Source: Labilibaculum manganireducens | Lineage (GTDB): Bacteria; Bacteroidota; Bacteroidia; Bacteroidales; Marinifilaceae | Assembly (NCBI RefSeq): GCF_002843385.1 | Contig: NZ_MVDE01000016.1 | Coordinates: 1-64,000 of the forward strand | Reading direction: 5' to 3' | DNA length: 64,000 bases | Translations under genes and position numbers: made by a program | Notes under the pieces: model-generated | Told to the model about the DNA's origin: nothing | Database searches by the model: none | The model's input: the letters and a program-made list of their open reading frames with translations, nothing else | Shown: piece after piece, positions 54,801 to 63,474 of the stretch | Layout of the letters: the number at the start of each line of letters is the position of its first letter | Numbering within the stretch: the first letter of the stretch is position 1

Positions 54801-56183
54801 GCCATGATGGATAAGCTGAAGGTAGAGTTTATTAATGGATGTCATGACAATCCTAAGTTTATGGAAGGCGTTGGCGGCGATAACGTTAAGGCAGATAAAC
54901 TGATTGAAAAAATTTGGTCCGATTGGGAGGCATTTGCAAAATATGCTTTTAATAAGTCTCACTCGGTTTGTTATGCTTATATCGCTTATCAAACGGGTTT
55001 CCTAAAGGCGCATTATCCAGCTGAATTTATGGCGGCGGTGCTTAGCCGTAACTTATCTGATATCACGAAAGTGACTATTTTTATGGATGAGTGCAGGCGA
55101 ATGGGAATGCCTGTGTTAGGACCTGATGTGAATGAATCCTATGCCCGGTTTACAGTAAACAAAGAAGGTGCAATTCGTTTTGGTATGGCTGGGGTGAAAG
55201 GAGTTGGAGAGCAAGCTGTTGATGATATTATTAAAGAAAGAAAAAATGGTCCGTTCAAAAATATTTTTGATTTTATAGAGCGGGTAAACTTAAGATCGGT
55301 AAATAAGAGAACTCTTGAAAATCTTGCCATGTCGGGAGGTTTCGATAGCTTCGGATTAAAGCGGAGTCAATACTTTCATCCAGATGAAACCGATGTTACC
55401 TTTATGGAATATTTGGTGAAGTATGGAAACAAACTTCAGGCAGAAAAAGACAATTCGCAGCAAACTTTATTCGGCGATGTAGAAGATTATGTGGTTACAC
55501 CGCCAAAAATTCCTGAATGTGCAGAGTGGAATAAGCTGGAGCGCTTGAATAAGGAGAAAGAGTTAATTGGAATTTACCTGTCCGCTCATCCACTTGATGA
55601 TTACAGATTGGAAATTGATTCCTTCTGTAATGCATCTTTAACACAGTTGTCAGCGGATATTGTAAATTTTAAGGATAAGGATGTAAATATTGCAGGAATG
55701 GTAACTGCCATTCGTCGGGGAACTACAAAAAACGGCAATCCTTTTGCAATTGTTAACATTGAAGATTTCACAGGCTCGTTTGAAATGGCTTTCTTTGCTA
55801 AAGATTTTGTGGAATACAGCAATTATTTTATTGAAGGTTTATCGGTATTTATAAACGGGAGGGTACAAACCCGGTCCTGGCCACGAGGTTCTACCGAATT
55901 GGAGTTTAAAGTTAAAGGAATAAACCTGCTTTCCGAGGTAATGGAGAAGCGGGTGAAAGAGGTTACCATTGAGATTCCGGTAAGCAGTCTCTCAGATGAA
56001 TTAGTAACCGAAATGGCAAGTTGTATGGAGGGGAACAAGGGGAATTTGAAAGTGAATTTTGTAATCACTGATGATAGAAATGTGAGGGTGAAAATGTTCT
56101 CAAGAACTTGTAGGGTAAACCTTTCCAATGAATTGATCGAATATTTTAAAAATAATTCTGATATTGAATTCAAAATTAATTAA
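51807..56183 (+). CDS. dnaE: DNA polymerase III alpha subunit with N-terminal proofreading exonuclease
   Basis: A 1458-residue replicative polymerase. Residues 1-190 form a DnaQ-type DEDDh exonuclease with Asp6, Glu8 (FDTETTG), Asp105 (GHNVSFD), His168 and Asp173 (AEAHNAAADV), all present. A PHP domain starts near residue 253 (FVHLHVHSQYSILDG). The polymerase core carries PGRGSAAGAVVAY and the catalytic aspartates in PDVDIDFDDDGR (~691-702). An internal clamp-binding motif QQTLFGD is near residue 1218, followed by an OB fold. The fused proofreader replaces the separate DnaQ subunit of E. coli. trxA follows after 48 bp. Confidence 0.96.
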   Translation: MFLIFDTETTGLPKKWKAPLSDFDNWPRMVQLAWQCHDMEGKFLFAKNHVIIPEGFTIPEDVVAVHGISTEIALEKGIPLNEALLDFMEDVRKSKYVVGHNVSFDINIAGCELLRCEMNEQELISVSALDTMTGSKEYCDLKRKGQLKNPTLTELHMKLFGVPFAEAHNAAADVEATSRCFLELIRVDGLRSELLKMSLEQIQAFKLNNPDAIKLVGIEYESFKVNTAFDEISIEEEERKRHEAAKNIIPQAFVHLHVHSQYSILDGAAKTADIAAKAKEDGMPAVAITDHGSMFGVKEFHVACGRVGIKPIIGVEAYMARRGHLIKENKGDGSGYHIILLAKNYKGYQNLLKLTSIAHIDGMYYKPRIDKDLLEEYSEGLIVSSACLGGEVAQHIMGGNIDKARETILWFKDVFDKDYYLEIMRHPNNDPRLKSDVWENQVRVNKVIRRLGAELGVKVIATNDSHFVNPEDAEAHDVLVCLNTGRDYDDSTRMRYTKQEWFKTSEEMNELFADVPDALANTMEIAEKVEAFELNSNPIMPSFDIPEEFGTLEDYKEKYDETTLIKEFEEERYEKLGGYDKVLPIKLEADYLEHLAFEGAKKRYGDTLEDHIIERLNFELNTIKTMGFPGYFLITQDFINWAKNNGVIVGPGRGSAAGAVVAYSIGITDVDPIKYDLLFERFLNPDRISMPDVDIDFDDDGRQEVLDYVTDKYGHDKVAHICTFGTMATKSSIKDVARVLGLELAEAIRLTKLVPEAPKMSFKKAYAEEPALLDEKNSPNPLIAQTIKFAESLEGSVRQTGVHACGILIGKNPLDEHLPVMPTKGEDLLTTQYDGRFVEDIGLLKMDFLGLKTLSIIKEVLANVKLSKGIDVDINNVDLENEETFQMFSRGETTAIFQFESPGMKKHLRALKPNRFEDLVAMNALYRPGPMEYIPSFTRRKNGEEEIAYDHPIMEDYLKDTYGITVYQEQVMLQSRALGGFTRGMSDTLRKAMGKKQIAMMDKLKVEFINGCHDNPKFMEGVGGDNVKADKLIEKIWSDWEAFAKYAFNKSHSVCYAYIAYQTGFLKAHYPAEFMAAVLSRNLSDITKVTIFMDECRRMGMPVLGPDVNESYARFTVNKEGAIRFGMAGVKGVGEQAVDDIIKERKNGPFKNIFDFIERVNLRSVNKRTLENLAMSGGFDSFGLKRSQYFHPDETDVTFMEYLVKYGNKLQAEKDNSQQTLFGDVEDYVVTPPKIPECAEWNKLERLNKEKELIGIYLSAHPLDDYRLEIDSFCNASLTQLSADIVNFKDKDVNIAGMVTAIRRGTTKNGNPFAIVNIEDFTGSFEMAFFAKDFVEYSNYFIEGLSVFINGRVQTRSWPRGSTELEFKVKGINLLSEVMEKRVKEVTIEIPVSSLSDELVTEMASCMEGNKGNLKVNFVITDDRNVRVKMFSRTCRVNLSNELIEYFKNNSDIEFKIN

Positions 56184-56231
56184 CTTGCACGGGTAAATAA
56201 TAAAATTCAAAACAATTAAAAATAGATTACC

Positions 56232-56549
56232 ATGACAATTGCAGTAAACGATGCTAATTTCGAAGAGGTTGTGTTGAAATCAGATAAGCCTGTATTGGTT
56301 GATTTCTGGGCCGAATGGTGTGGCCCTTGTAGAATGGTTGGCCCAATTGTAGACGAACTTTCTAATGATTACGACGGTAAAGTTGTAGTTACAAAAATGG
56401 ATGTTGACAGTAGTCCTGCTACTTCTGCAAAATTTGGAATTCGTAATATTCCTACTATTCTTTTCTTTAAAGGTGGTGAAATTGTGGACAAACAAGTTGG
56501 TGCTGTTCCAAAATCAAGTCTTGCTGAAAAAATTGACGCTTTATTGTAA
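56232..56549 (+). CDS. trxA: Thioredoxin
   Basis: A 105-residue cytoplasmic thioredoxin with the canonical active site WCGPC (Cys30, Cys33) in FWAEWCGPCRMVGP and the cis-proline in RNIPTILFFKGG. The length is standard. It follows dnaE closely and ends in a strong terminator, so the two may share transcription. Confidence 0.96.
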   Translation: MTIAVNDANFEEVVLKSDKPVLVDFWAEWCGPCRMVGPIVDELSNDYDGKVVVTKMDVDSSPATSAKFGIRNIPTILFFKGGEIVDKQVGAVPKSSLAEKIDALL

Positions 56550-56570
56550 GTGTTGATTGCAAAATATTTG

Positions 56571-56603
56571 GGCATAGAGAGATTCTTTCTATGCCTTTTT
56601 TTT
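56571..56603 (+). terminator. Terminator of trxA
   Basis: GGCATAG (56571-56577) pairs with CTATGCC (56589-56595), extended by several weaker pairs, then an eight-base T-run. Confidence 0.8.
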
Positions 56604-56630
56604 CTTTGTTCACATTCAAAATAGATTTTT

Positions 56631-57551
56631 TTGAAGCAACTCTCAGACCTGATACAATTCGAAGAATTTGATAATCTGGAGCTTTTGGCCAAGCAGATTG
56701 TTGAAGGATTTTTAATTGGTTTGCACCGAAGTCCGTATCATGGATTTTCGGTAGAGTTTGCTGAACACCGACTTTACAATAAAGGGGAGTCAACCAAACA
56801 CATCGATTGGAAGCTATACGCACGAAGCGATAAGCTGTTTGTAAAACAATTTGAGGAAGAAACGAACCTTAGGGCTCATATTGTTGTAGACACCTCTTCT
56901 TCAATGCTGTTTCCTTATCAGCAAAAACACCAAACCAAATTGGGATTTTCGGTACTTTGTGCGGCCGCTTTGGTTCACTTATTGCGAAAACAACGAGACG
57001 CAGTTGGCTTGTGTACCTTCTCCGATAAAATAGATATCCTTACTCCGGCAAAACTTTCTAATACTCATGCACATTTGCTTTATGCTCATTTAGGCAAACT
57101 CTATAACAGAGAAGGAATTGATAAAAATAGGGAAACCAAAATTTCGGATACATTACACAAGCTTGCCGAAGGATTGCATAAGCGTTCACTCGTAATTGTT
57201 TTTTCTGATTTTATGGGGGATGAAACGCCTAAGGAGATTTTGGAATCGTTACAGCATTTACGCTTCAATAAGCACGAGGTTTTACTCTTTTCTATTCGGG
57301 ATAAAGAATTCGAAAATGAGTTTAATTTTGCAAATCACCCCAGTCAGTTTATTGATTTGGAAACAGGAGAAAGCATAAAATTAAATCCTTCGGATATTAG
57401 AAATTTATACAGTCAAAAGCAGAAAGAGTTCTTTACAGAATTAGAGATTTTGTGCGGACAATTTGCGATTGATTATGTTGAAGCAGACATCCGCAAAGAA
57501 TTTCATACCATTCTTAAGGCTTATTTACTGAAAAGAAAAAAAATAATGTAA
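56631..57551 (+). CDS. DUF58 domain-containing protein
   Basis: A 306-residue DUF58 protein with a von Willebrand A-like fold. The DUF58 signature is HRSPYHGFSVEFAEHRLYNK and TKHIDWKLYARSDKLFVKQF; HIVVDTSSSMLF is the metal-site-like strand. The start must be TTG at 56631: TAG lies in frame seven bases before it and no ATG occurs in the conserved N-terminus. DUF58 proteins usually sit with MoxR ATPases and BatA/BatB in envelope-stress operons; those partners are absent here, so it is an isolated member. Confidence 0.85.
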   Translation: MKQLSDLIQFEEFDNLELLAKQIVEGFLIGLHRSPYHGFSVEFAEHRLYNKGESTKHIDWKLYARSDKLFVKQFEEETNLRAHIVVDTSSSMLFPYQQKHQTKLGFSVLCAAALVHLLRKQRDAVGLCTFSDKIDILTPAKLSNTHAHLLYAHLGKLYNREGIDKNRETKISDTLHKLAEGLHKRSLVIVFSDFMGDETPKEILESLQHLRFNKHEVLLFSIRDKEFENEFNFANHPSQFIDLETGESIKLNPSDIRNLYSQKQKEFFTELEILCGQFAIDYVEADIRKEFHTILKAYLLKRKKIM

Positions 57552-57616
57552 AGCTGGCATTCCTCATTACTAAATTTGACCAAAGACTTACCTTCCATTT
57601 ATTTACTGTTTATTTG

Positions 57617-57648
57617 TTGATGAATAATTTTCATCTTCCATACCTTTG
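57617..57648 (+). promoter_or_regulatory. Promoter of the MORN lipoprotein gene
   Basis: TTG (57617-57619) and TACCTTTG (57641-57648) on the plus strand, 21 bases between. Predicted start about 45 bases before the ATG at 57701. Confidence 0.55.
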
Positions 57649-57700
57649 CAGTATTTTTATGAAACACTCAATAATTTCTAACACGCAGAGAACTCCCTAA

Positions 57701-58423
57701 ATGAAAAATTGGATTTGCCTATTCGGATTGGTTTTGCTGTTTGCCTGCGAGCAAAAGAGAGGGAAATCGGTAAGTTCGAAGGAACCTTATGTGGAAAATG
57801 GAGTTGTTAAGCAGTATGATGATGCGAACAGATTAACTGCCGAAATTACTTTTCGAAATGGTGTGCGGCATGGCGTCTGTAAAATTTATTATCCTTCAGG
57901 CGAGTTGAGTGATGAAATCATGTATGTTGATGACCAGAAGAGCGGCATTGCCAAAAAATTCCATAAAAACGGCAAATTGTATAGTCTTACTCCCTATCAC
58001 AAAGATGAAAAGAATGGTGTGCAGAAGAAATACTATTCCAATGGTAATATCTGGGCTGAAACTCCTTATATGAAAGGCCAGCCTGGTATTGGTTTGAAAG
58101 AATACAGGCAGGATGGAAGTTTGCGGACTGGTTTTCCAGGTATCGAAATTCAGAAATTTGTGAAGGAAGATGTTGTGGTTTTAACATTGTCACTAAGTAA
58201 TTACTCTAAAAATGTGATTTTCTACATTACCGATTTAATGGAAGACAAATACATTCCATTTGCAGCCAAGCCTCTTTATGCAAAAGGCGGGTTGGCACGG
58301 TTCGAAATTCCTTACAATCGTGCTGCAGGACTTGATACCACATTGAATATTGTTGCAAAATACCAAACGCAGGATCACAATATCAACGTTTCTCAGCGAG
58401 AATTCCAGATTATTATGAAATAA
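57701..58423 (+). CDS. MORN-repeat lipoprotein, YwqK-like
   Basis: A 240-residue lipoprotein with the lipobox LLFAC. Several YwqK/MORN-type repeats occupy residues ~35-135 (NGVRHGVCKIYYPSGEL, DDQKSGIAKKFHKNGKL, KDEKNGVQKKYYSNGNI). A C-terminal beta-sandwich (EDVVVLTLSLSNYSKNVIFYI) is not seen in the exported MORN protein at 35480. The two differ enough to be distant members of one family. No toxin neighbour. It converges with the EEP gene at 58429. Confidence 0.8.
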   Translation: MKNWICLFGLVLLFACEQKRGKSVSSKEPYVENGVVKQYDDANRLTAEITFRNGVRHGVCKIYYPSGELSDEIMYVDDQKSGIAKKFHKNGKLYSLTPYHKDEKNGVQKKYYSNGNIWAETPYMKGQPGIGLKEYRQDGSLRTGFPGIEIQKFVKEDVVVLTLSLSNYSKNVIFYITDLMEDKYIPFAAKPLYAKGGLARFEIPYNRAAGLDTTLNIVAKYQTQDHNINVSQREFQIIMK

Positions 58424-58428
58424 AAAGC

Positions 58429-59502
58429 TTATTCTTTAACAAAGGAGAGTTTGGATAGAATAGGAAAATGATCGGAGTATTGTTTTTTGATTCTCTGATA
58501 CTCGCTGCAGATTGTATGCTCATCATGAAGAATATAATCAATCCTGAACGATGGAAAATCTCCTGCATAAGTTGTGCTGATTCCACTGCCTTTGTCTTTA
58601 AAACAGTCGCTAAACTGATCACTCAAAGTTTTATAGGTAAAAGATTGAGGTGTGTCGTTAAAATCGCCGCAAACAATTGTAGGATGAGGCGATTTATCGA
58701 TATGTGCCCGAATTATTTGGGCTTGTTTGGCTCTGCGGATAAATGCATAACGCAACCGGAAGGAAATGTCTTTAAGTTCGTTTAATTCCTGCTCATCAGC
58801 TTTGAACTCTTTTTTGTTGATGAATTCGTAATTTTTACCTGCAAAACGGTTCGACTCCAAGTGAAGATTATAAACACGAAGTATTTTTTTCCCAATTTGT
58901 AAATCTGCAAAAACAGCGCTGCATAAATTTCCCTTCTCAAAATTAATTTCTCCATGGTGGATAATTGGATATCGGGAGAAGATTGCGACACCAGTTCCAT
59001 GCTTGCTTCTGATTGAATTTTTCGCGTTCAATTCTTTTTTTAAATTACTAATCGAGAGCAAACCTGATTTTGTAGTTCTAAATTCTTGAAAACAAATAAT
59101 TCCAGCTCCAAGATCTTTAGAGAGTTGTATGATATTTGATGGTGTTTTGGGATCTTTTGTCCATTTGTAAATATCAAAGGAGCGCACATTGTAACTTAAA
59201 ACCTTAATGGCATTCTCATCGTTTTTAGATTCGCCGGAGAAGTTAAATTGGATGAAGTTGGAAAAAGACTGATAACCAATTAGAATGACCAAAAGAGGAA
59301 TTAAAAAACTCCAGCGCCTTCTGACCATCCAATAAATAGAAAATAAAATATTAATAGCCAGCAGATAAGGATAGGCCAATCCCCAAAAGGCTGGCGGCCA
59401 AAAGTTATCGGGGTTAATGTAAGCTGCCAGATAGGAAATCAAAAGTGAGCCTGAAAATATCAGACTAAAAATAACAAGTGATTTGTGCAGAAAGTTCTTC
59501 AA
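58429..59502 (-). CDS. Endonuclease/exonuclease/phosphatase family membrane protein
   Basis: A 357-residue protein with an N-terminal block of three membrane helices (roughly residues 7-90) followed by a periplasm- or cytoplasm-facing EEP domain. Motifs are KVLSYNVRSFDIY, ICFQEFR, VVCGDFNDTPQS and SDHFPILSKL. The start is a TTG at 59502, five bases before the rhomboid stop in coordinates; no ATG precedes the first helix. It is coupled to the rhomboid gene upstream. Substrate unknown. Confidence 0.82.
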   Translation of the reverse strand: MKNFLHKSLVIFSLIFSGSLLISYLAAYINPDNFWPPAFWGLAYPYLLAINILFSIYWMVRRRWSFLIPLLVILIGYQSFSNFIQFNFSGESKNDENAIKVLSYNVRSFDIYKWTKDPKTPSNIIQLSKDLGAGIICFQEFRTTKSGLLSISNLKKELNAKNSIRSKHGTGVAIFSRYPIIHHGEINFEKGNLCSAVFADLQIGKKILRVYNLHLESNRFAGKNYEFINKKEFKADEQELNELKDISFRLRYAFIRRAKQAQIIRAHIDKSPHPTIVCGDFNDTPQSFTYKTLSDQFSDCFKDKGSGISTTYAGDFPSFRIDYILHDEHTICSEYQRIKKQYSDHFPILSKLSFVKE

Positions 59503-59506
59503 GTTA

Positions 59507-60439
59507 TTACTTTCGGTTACTGGATTTAAAAAGGATTTCTTTTTCTTCTTTGCTTAGACTGTCGTATCCTGATTTCGCAATTTTCTCCAATATAGCATCT
59601 AAGTGTTCCTGATGTTGTTTTTTTGCTTTGTTGTACTCTTTATCGTCCATTTTCTGGGTGTTCTTATAACTTACTTTCATTTTTCTTTTCTTAAAAAGAC
59701 CAAAAAACGAATCCATAAGTGAATTAAATCCAGACGAAATATCTTTACCCTTACGAAGCTGATTAATGAACAACCAGCCATAAAAAGCACCGCCTAAATG
59801 AGCAATATGACCACCTGCATTACCCATTGGAATGCTCAGTATATCTGTAGCAATAAAAAATAAGGCGATGTGCTTAATTTTAACGGGACCAATAAACATG
59901 AGATGAACAACATGGTTTGGAGTATAAATTACCGTAGCAAAAACAACTGCCATAACCGAAGCCGAAGCTCCAAGAGCATACGATCCAAATCGAACACTTT
60001 CGAAAACAGGAAAGAGATTGTAGGCAAATATATAGGTTGCAGCACCGGTTAAACCGCCAATCAAATAAATGCTTACCAGTTTTTTCTGATCCAAATAGCT
60101 TAGGAAAATTCTTCCAAACCAGAATAACCAAAGCATATTCATTAGTATATGCAGAAATCCTTCATGCAAAAACATGTAGGTAAACACTGTCCAGGGTCTG
60201 CTTAGTAATGCATTGGTTTCGGCAGGTACCGATAACCAGTGCACAAGGAATGGAACTTGCGAAGGTTCCAGATTAAAAAGAAAGGTAAGTACGCCTACAA
60301 TTTTAACAATCAGAAAAACACCAAAGTTGACGTAGATCAGTCTTGTTAAATTACTTCCTTCTTTGAATGAGTCTTTAATTCCGTCCCAAATACTTTGGTG
60401 GGAATAAGACTGATATGGATTGTTGAAATTCATGCTCAT
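59507..60439 (-). CDS. Rhomboid family intramembrane serine protease, second copy
   Basis: A 310-residue six-helix rhomboid. The catalytic Ser is in LGASASVMAV, where GxSG is changed to GxSA, and the catalytic His is in GGHIAHLGGAFYGW. A basic cytoplasmic tail of ~80 residues follows the last helix, with a C-terminal segment of the rhomboid-associated type. Starts at 60439 or 60433 are both possible. It is 21 bases downstream of the other rhomboid gene, and followed at once by the EEP gene. Confidence 0.87.
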   Translation of the reverse strand: MSMNFNNPYQSYSHQSIWDGIKDSFKEGSNLTRLIYVNFGVFLIVKIVGVLTFLFNLEPSQVPFLVHWLSVPAETNALLSRPWTVFTYMFLHEGFLHILMNMLWLFWFGRIFLSYLDQKKLVSIYLIGGLTGAATYIFAYNLFPVFESVRFGSYALGASASVMAVVFATVIYTPNHVVHLMFIGPVKIKHIALFFIATDILSIPMGNAGGHIAHLGGAFYGWLFINQLRKGKDISSGFNSLMDSFFGLFKKRKMKVSYKNTQKMDDKEYNKAKKQHQEHLDAILEKIAKSGYDSLSKEEKEILFKSSNRK

Positions 60440-60460
60440 GAAATATCAATCATTTAACTA

Positions 60461-61282
60461 TTAATAAAATCGGTTTGAATTCTTCTGCCAATACTTTATC
60501 AGGATAAATCCAAATAACATGCCGCCTAAGTGAGCGAAATGGGCAACGTTATCACCACTTACATGTCGAAAGCCCATAAATAATTCAACAGCACCGTAAC
60601 CAATTACAAAATACTTTGCTTTGATTGGAATAGGAGGGAATAAAAGCATCAGCTCAGTGTTTGGGAACAGCATACCAAAAGCCAGCAGAATTCCGAATAC
60701 CGCTCCTGAAGCACCAATTGTGGGAACATTAATGTTTTCAGTAATCATTTGGTTTACCATGGCAATGGCCTTTTGAGTATCAAAGGCATTATTAGGATGC
60801 TCAGCCCAGCTGTTTACAAAATCGGTAACCCAAGGCTTAACCGGCCCCATGTGCTCACGAATAAACTGCAGCATTAAATCAGGCGTTGGAGTATTTGCAA
60901 AAGCATTTGCAGCAGCTTTCATTGAGGAATAGTCAAGCAATCCTACAAATGTGTGAAGTGCAGCCGCACCAAGTCCTGTTATCATGTAGTACAGTAAAAA
61001 ACGTTTTGATCCCCAAACTTGTTCCAGCACACGGCCAAACATGAACAGGGCAAACATATTAAAAAATAAATGACCTATTCCTCCATGCATAAACATATGC
61101 GTAATGAACTGATGTGGTTTGAAATATTCTGATGCCGGCTGGTGCAAAGCAAAAAGATTATCCATACTAAAGCCAAACCGGTCGCCGATTACCATGGTTC
61201 CGAGCAGGACTAGCACATTTATAATTATCAGGTTTTTTACAACCGGAGGGAGATTTAATAGTGAAGATCTGAATTGACTCAT
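60461..61282 (-). CDS. Rhomboid family intramembrane serine protease, first copy
   Basis: A 273-residue rhomboid with a canonical GxSG motif (PTIGASGAVFGILLAFG) and His in VAHFAHLGGMLFGF. The conserved HMFMHGGIGHLFFNMFALFMFG segment and a large loop between helices 2 and 4 are typical of Bacteroidota rhomboids. It is the first gene of the rhomboid-rhomboid-EEP run, 94 bp downstream of mutL. Confidence 0.9.
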   Translation of the reverse strand: MSQFRSSLLNLPPVVKNLIIINVLVLLGTMVIGDRFGFSMDNLFALHQPASEYFKPHQFITHMFMHGGIGHLFFNMFALFMFGRVLEQVWGSKRFLLYYMITGLGAAALHTFVGLLDYSSMKAAANAFANTPTPDLMLQFIREHMGPVKPWVTDFVNSWAEHPNNAFDTQKAIAMVNQMITENINVPTIGASGAVFGILLAFGMLFPNTELMLLFPPIPIKAKYFVIGYGAVELFMGFRHVSGDNVAHFAHLGGMLFGFILIKYWQKNSNRFY

Positions 61283-61376
61283 TCGAATTTATTTTAATAT
61301 TTCCTTTTAGCTAACAATAGTCAGACCAATTTATAATTTGTGCGTGTGATTAACAAATCTAAGACAGATTGTCACC

Positions 61377-63359
61377 CTATTTAAATCTGCTTTCCAATTC
61401 CTGAGATTCAAGAACCGAAATAATTGCTTTTCCATCGGGGGTGAAATTAGGAGTTGAACAGGCAAAAAGTTGATCGATTATTGAACTCATTTCCTCATTC
61501 GAGAGGGTTTTTCCATAATTTAAAGCCGATGCTTTTGCCAAAGCTTTTGCCAGATTTTCGCGAATTTTTAGTTTCACATCCATTTGGTTCGACTTGTAGT
61601 TCGCCAGCAGGTTTTCAACCAATTCTTTTGGCTCGCAATTGTGTATATCAGCCGGAGTTCCATTAATCACAAAGGTTTTCTTCCCAAATTCCCTGATGTC
61701 AAACCCCAAGGCTCTTACATCTTCAATAATTACCTGTAAAAGAGTGTAATCCGAAGCATTGAGTTCTATGGTTTGCGGGAATAAAGTTTGCTGAGCAATT
61801 CCTTGATGATTTTCCAACGAATTGATGAATTTTTCAAATAAAATGCGCTCATGTGCTTTACGCTGATCGATGATCATCAAGCCGGAGCGAATGGGTGTTA
61901 ATATGTATTTGTTTTTTAGCTGAAAAAAATTCTTTGCTTTCTGAATTTGTTCCTGCGGATGCAGTTTTTTTTGCACAAATTCTTCCGGCGGTTTTTGCGG
62001 CTGAAAATAATCCGGAATATTTTCCCGATCAATTTTCGCCTGATTTAATTTCTCATCCGACTCTCTTTTAGAAGGTTCTTCGTATAGAGTCTCCCATTTT
62101 TCGGGTACTGGCTTTCTGGTACCTCCACTTTGCTGAGGAGGTGTTTTCGCTTTAAATTCCTGATAGAATTGGTTCGATTCAAAAGATCTTCGTTCCTCGT
62201 CAAAAGGATTGTAGCTTTTTTCTCCATCAAAAGGGTTGTAGTTCAAATCTGCTTCGAAAGGGTTGAATTCAGGATTCACCTTAATCATTGGAGCCTCAAT
62301 ATCGGCATTGCTGTCGGCTACAGGAATCTCCAAACTGTTGTCTTCATCAAAATCGATGGAAGGCACAATATTAAATTTACCCAAGGCCTCCCGGATAGAT
62401 GCCTGAATAATTTGATAGATTGCTCTTTCGTCCTCAAACTTAATTTCTGTTTTGGTCGGATGAATATTGATATCAATAATCTGTGGATCGACTTCAAAAA
62501 AGATAAAGTAAGGCGGTATGGTTTCAGGCGGCAGTATTTTATCGTAAGCCTGCATAATTGCTTTGTGAAAATAAGGGTGCCGCATGTAGCGGTTGTTCAC
62601 AAAAAAGAATTGTTCCCCTAAATTTCGTTTGGCATTTTTCGGTTTCCCGATAAAACCAGTCAATTTAACAATGCTTGTGCTGGTATTTATACTGATTAAC
62701 CTTTGGTTCATACCTTTGCCAAAAACATTGATAATTCGTTGGCGGATATGACTGGCAGGCAGGTTGTATATTTCTGTGTCGTTGTGAAGAAGTTGAAAGG
62801 CAATTTCGGGATGTGAAAGCACGATTCGATGAAATTCGGTAATGATATTGCGAAGTTCGGTAGAATTGGCCTTTAAGAATTTTCGACGGGCTGGAACATT
62901 AAAAAAGAGGTTTTTAACAATGAAATTACTTCCATCGCTGCAAGCCGAAACTTCCTGAGAAATTGCTTCGGAACCACTAATAACAATGTGAGTCCCTAAT
63001 TCGTCTTCGGTTCGTTTGGTTTTTAATTCAACATTGGCAATTGCCGCAATAGAGGCAAGTGCTTCGCCCCGAAAACCCATGGTTCGAATGGCAAACAGAT
63101 CTTTCGCTTTTCGGATTTTAGAAGTTGCATGCCGTTCAAAAGCAAGGCGCGCATCGGTAACGGACATACCACATCCATTATCAATTACCTGAATTAATGT
63201 TCTTCCAGCATCTTTTAAGTTGATTTTTATAGAGTTACCTCCAGCATCAATGGCATTCTCCACAAGCTCTTTTACAACTGAAGCTGGTCTTTGAACTACC
63301 TCACCTGCAGCAATTTGATTGGCTACATTGTCAGGCAGAATCTGTATCAAATCCGACAT
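61377..63359 (-). CDS. mutL: DNA mismatch repair protein MutL
   Basis: A 660-residue MutL. The N-terminal GHKL ATPase is canonical: ELVENAIDAGG, IDNGCGMS and MGFRGEALASIAAIA. A linker rich in NPFD repeats (~350-400) follows. In the C-terminal domain the endonuclease motif DQHA(X)2E(X)4E reads DQRKAHERILFE (from Asp498), so the first His is Arg; no ACR or CPHGRP motif is seen (FACSTPNFTPDGK instead). The protein probably lacks nicking activity. No mutH is in the window. Gene order continues into the two rhomboids. Confidence 0.95.
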   Translation of the reverse strand: MSDLIQILPDNVANQIAAGEVVQRPASVVKELVENAIDAGGNSIKINLKDAGRTLIQVIDNGCGMSVTDARLAFERHATSKIRKAKDLFAIRTMGFRGEALASIAAIANVELKTKRTEDELGTHIVISGSEAISQEVSACSDGSNFIVKNLFFNVPARRKFLKANSTELRNIITEFHRIVLSHPEIAFQLLHNDTEIYNLPASHIRQRIINVFGKGMNQRLISINTSTSIVKLTGFIGKPKNAKRNLGEQFFFVNNRYMRHPYFHKAIMQAYDKILPPETIPPYFIFFEVDPQIIDINIHPTKTEIKFEDERAIYQIIQASIREALGKFNIVPSIDFDEDNSLEIPVADSNADIEAPMIKVNPEFNPFEADLNYNPFDGEKSYNPFDEERRSFESNQFYQEFKAKTPPQQSGGTRKPVPEKWETLYEEPSKRESDEKLNQAKIDRENIPDYFQPQKPPEEFVQKKLHPQEQIQKAKNFFQLKNKYILTPIRSGLMIIDQRKAHERILFEKFINSLENHQGIAQQTLFPQTIELNASDYTLLQVIIEDVRALGFDIREFGKKTFVINGTPADIHNCEPKELVENLLANYKSNQMDVKLKIRENLAKALAKASALNYGKTLSNEEMSSIIDQLFACSTPNFTPDGKAIISVLESQELESRFK

Positions 63360-63474
63360 ATAAATTTCTACTTCTAAAGTTTAACTTTCTAGTAACGTGT
63401 TGGGTGAAATTTAAATTGTCTGATTTCAGAAATTCTGAAAAAGAGACAAAAATAAATTTTAGAAAAGGAGAAAT

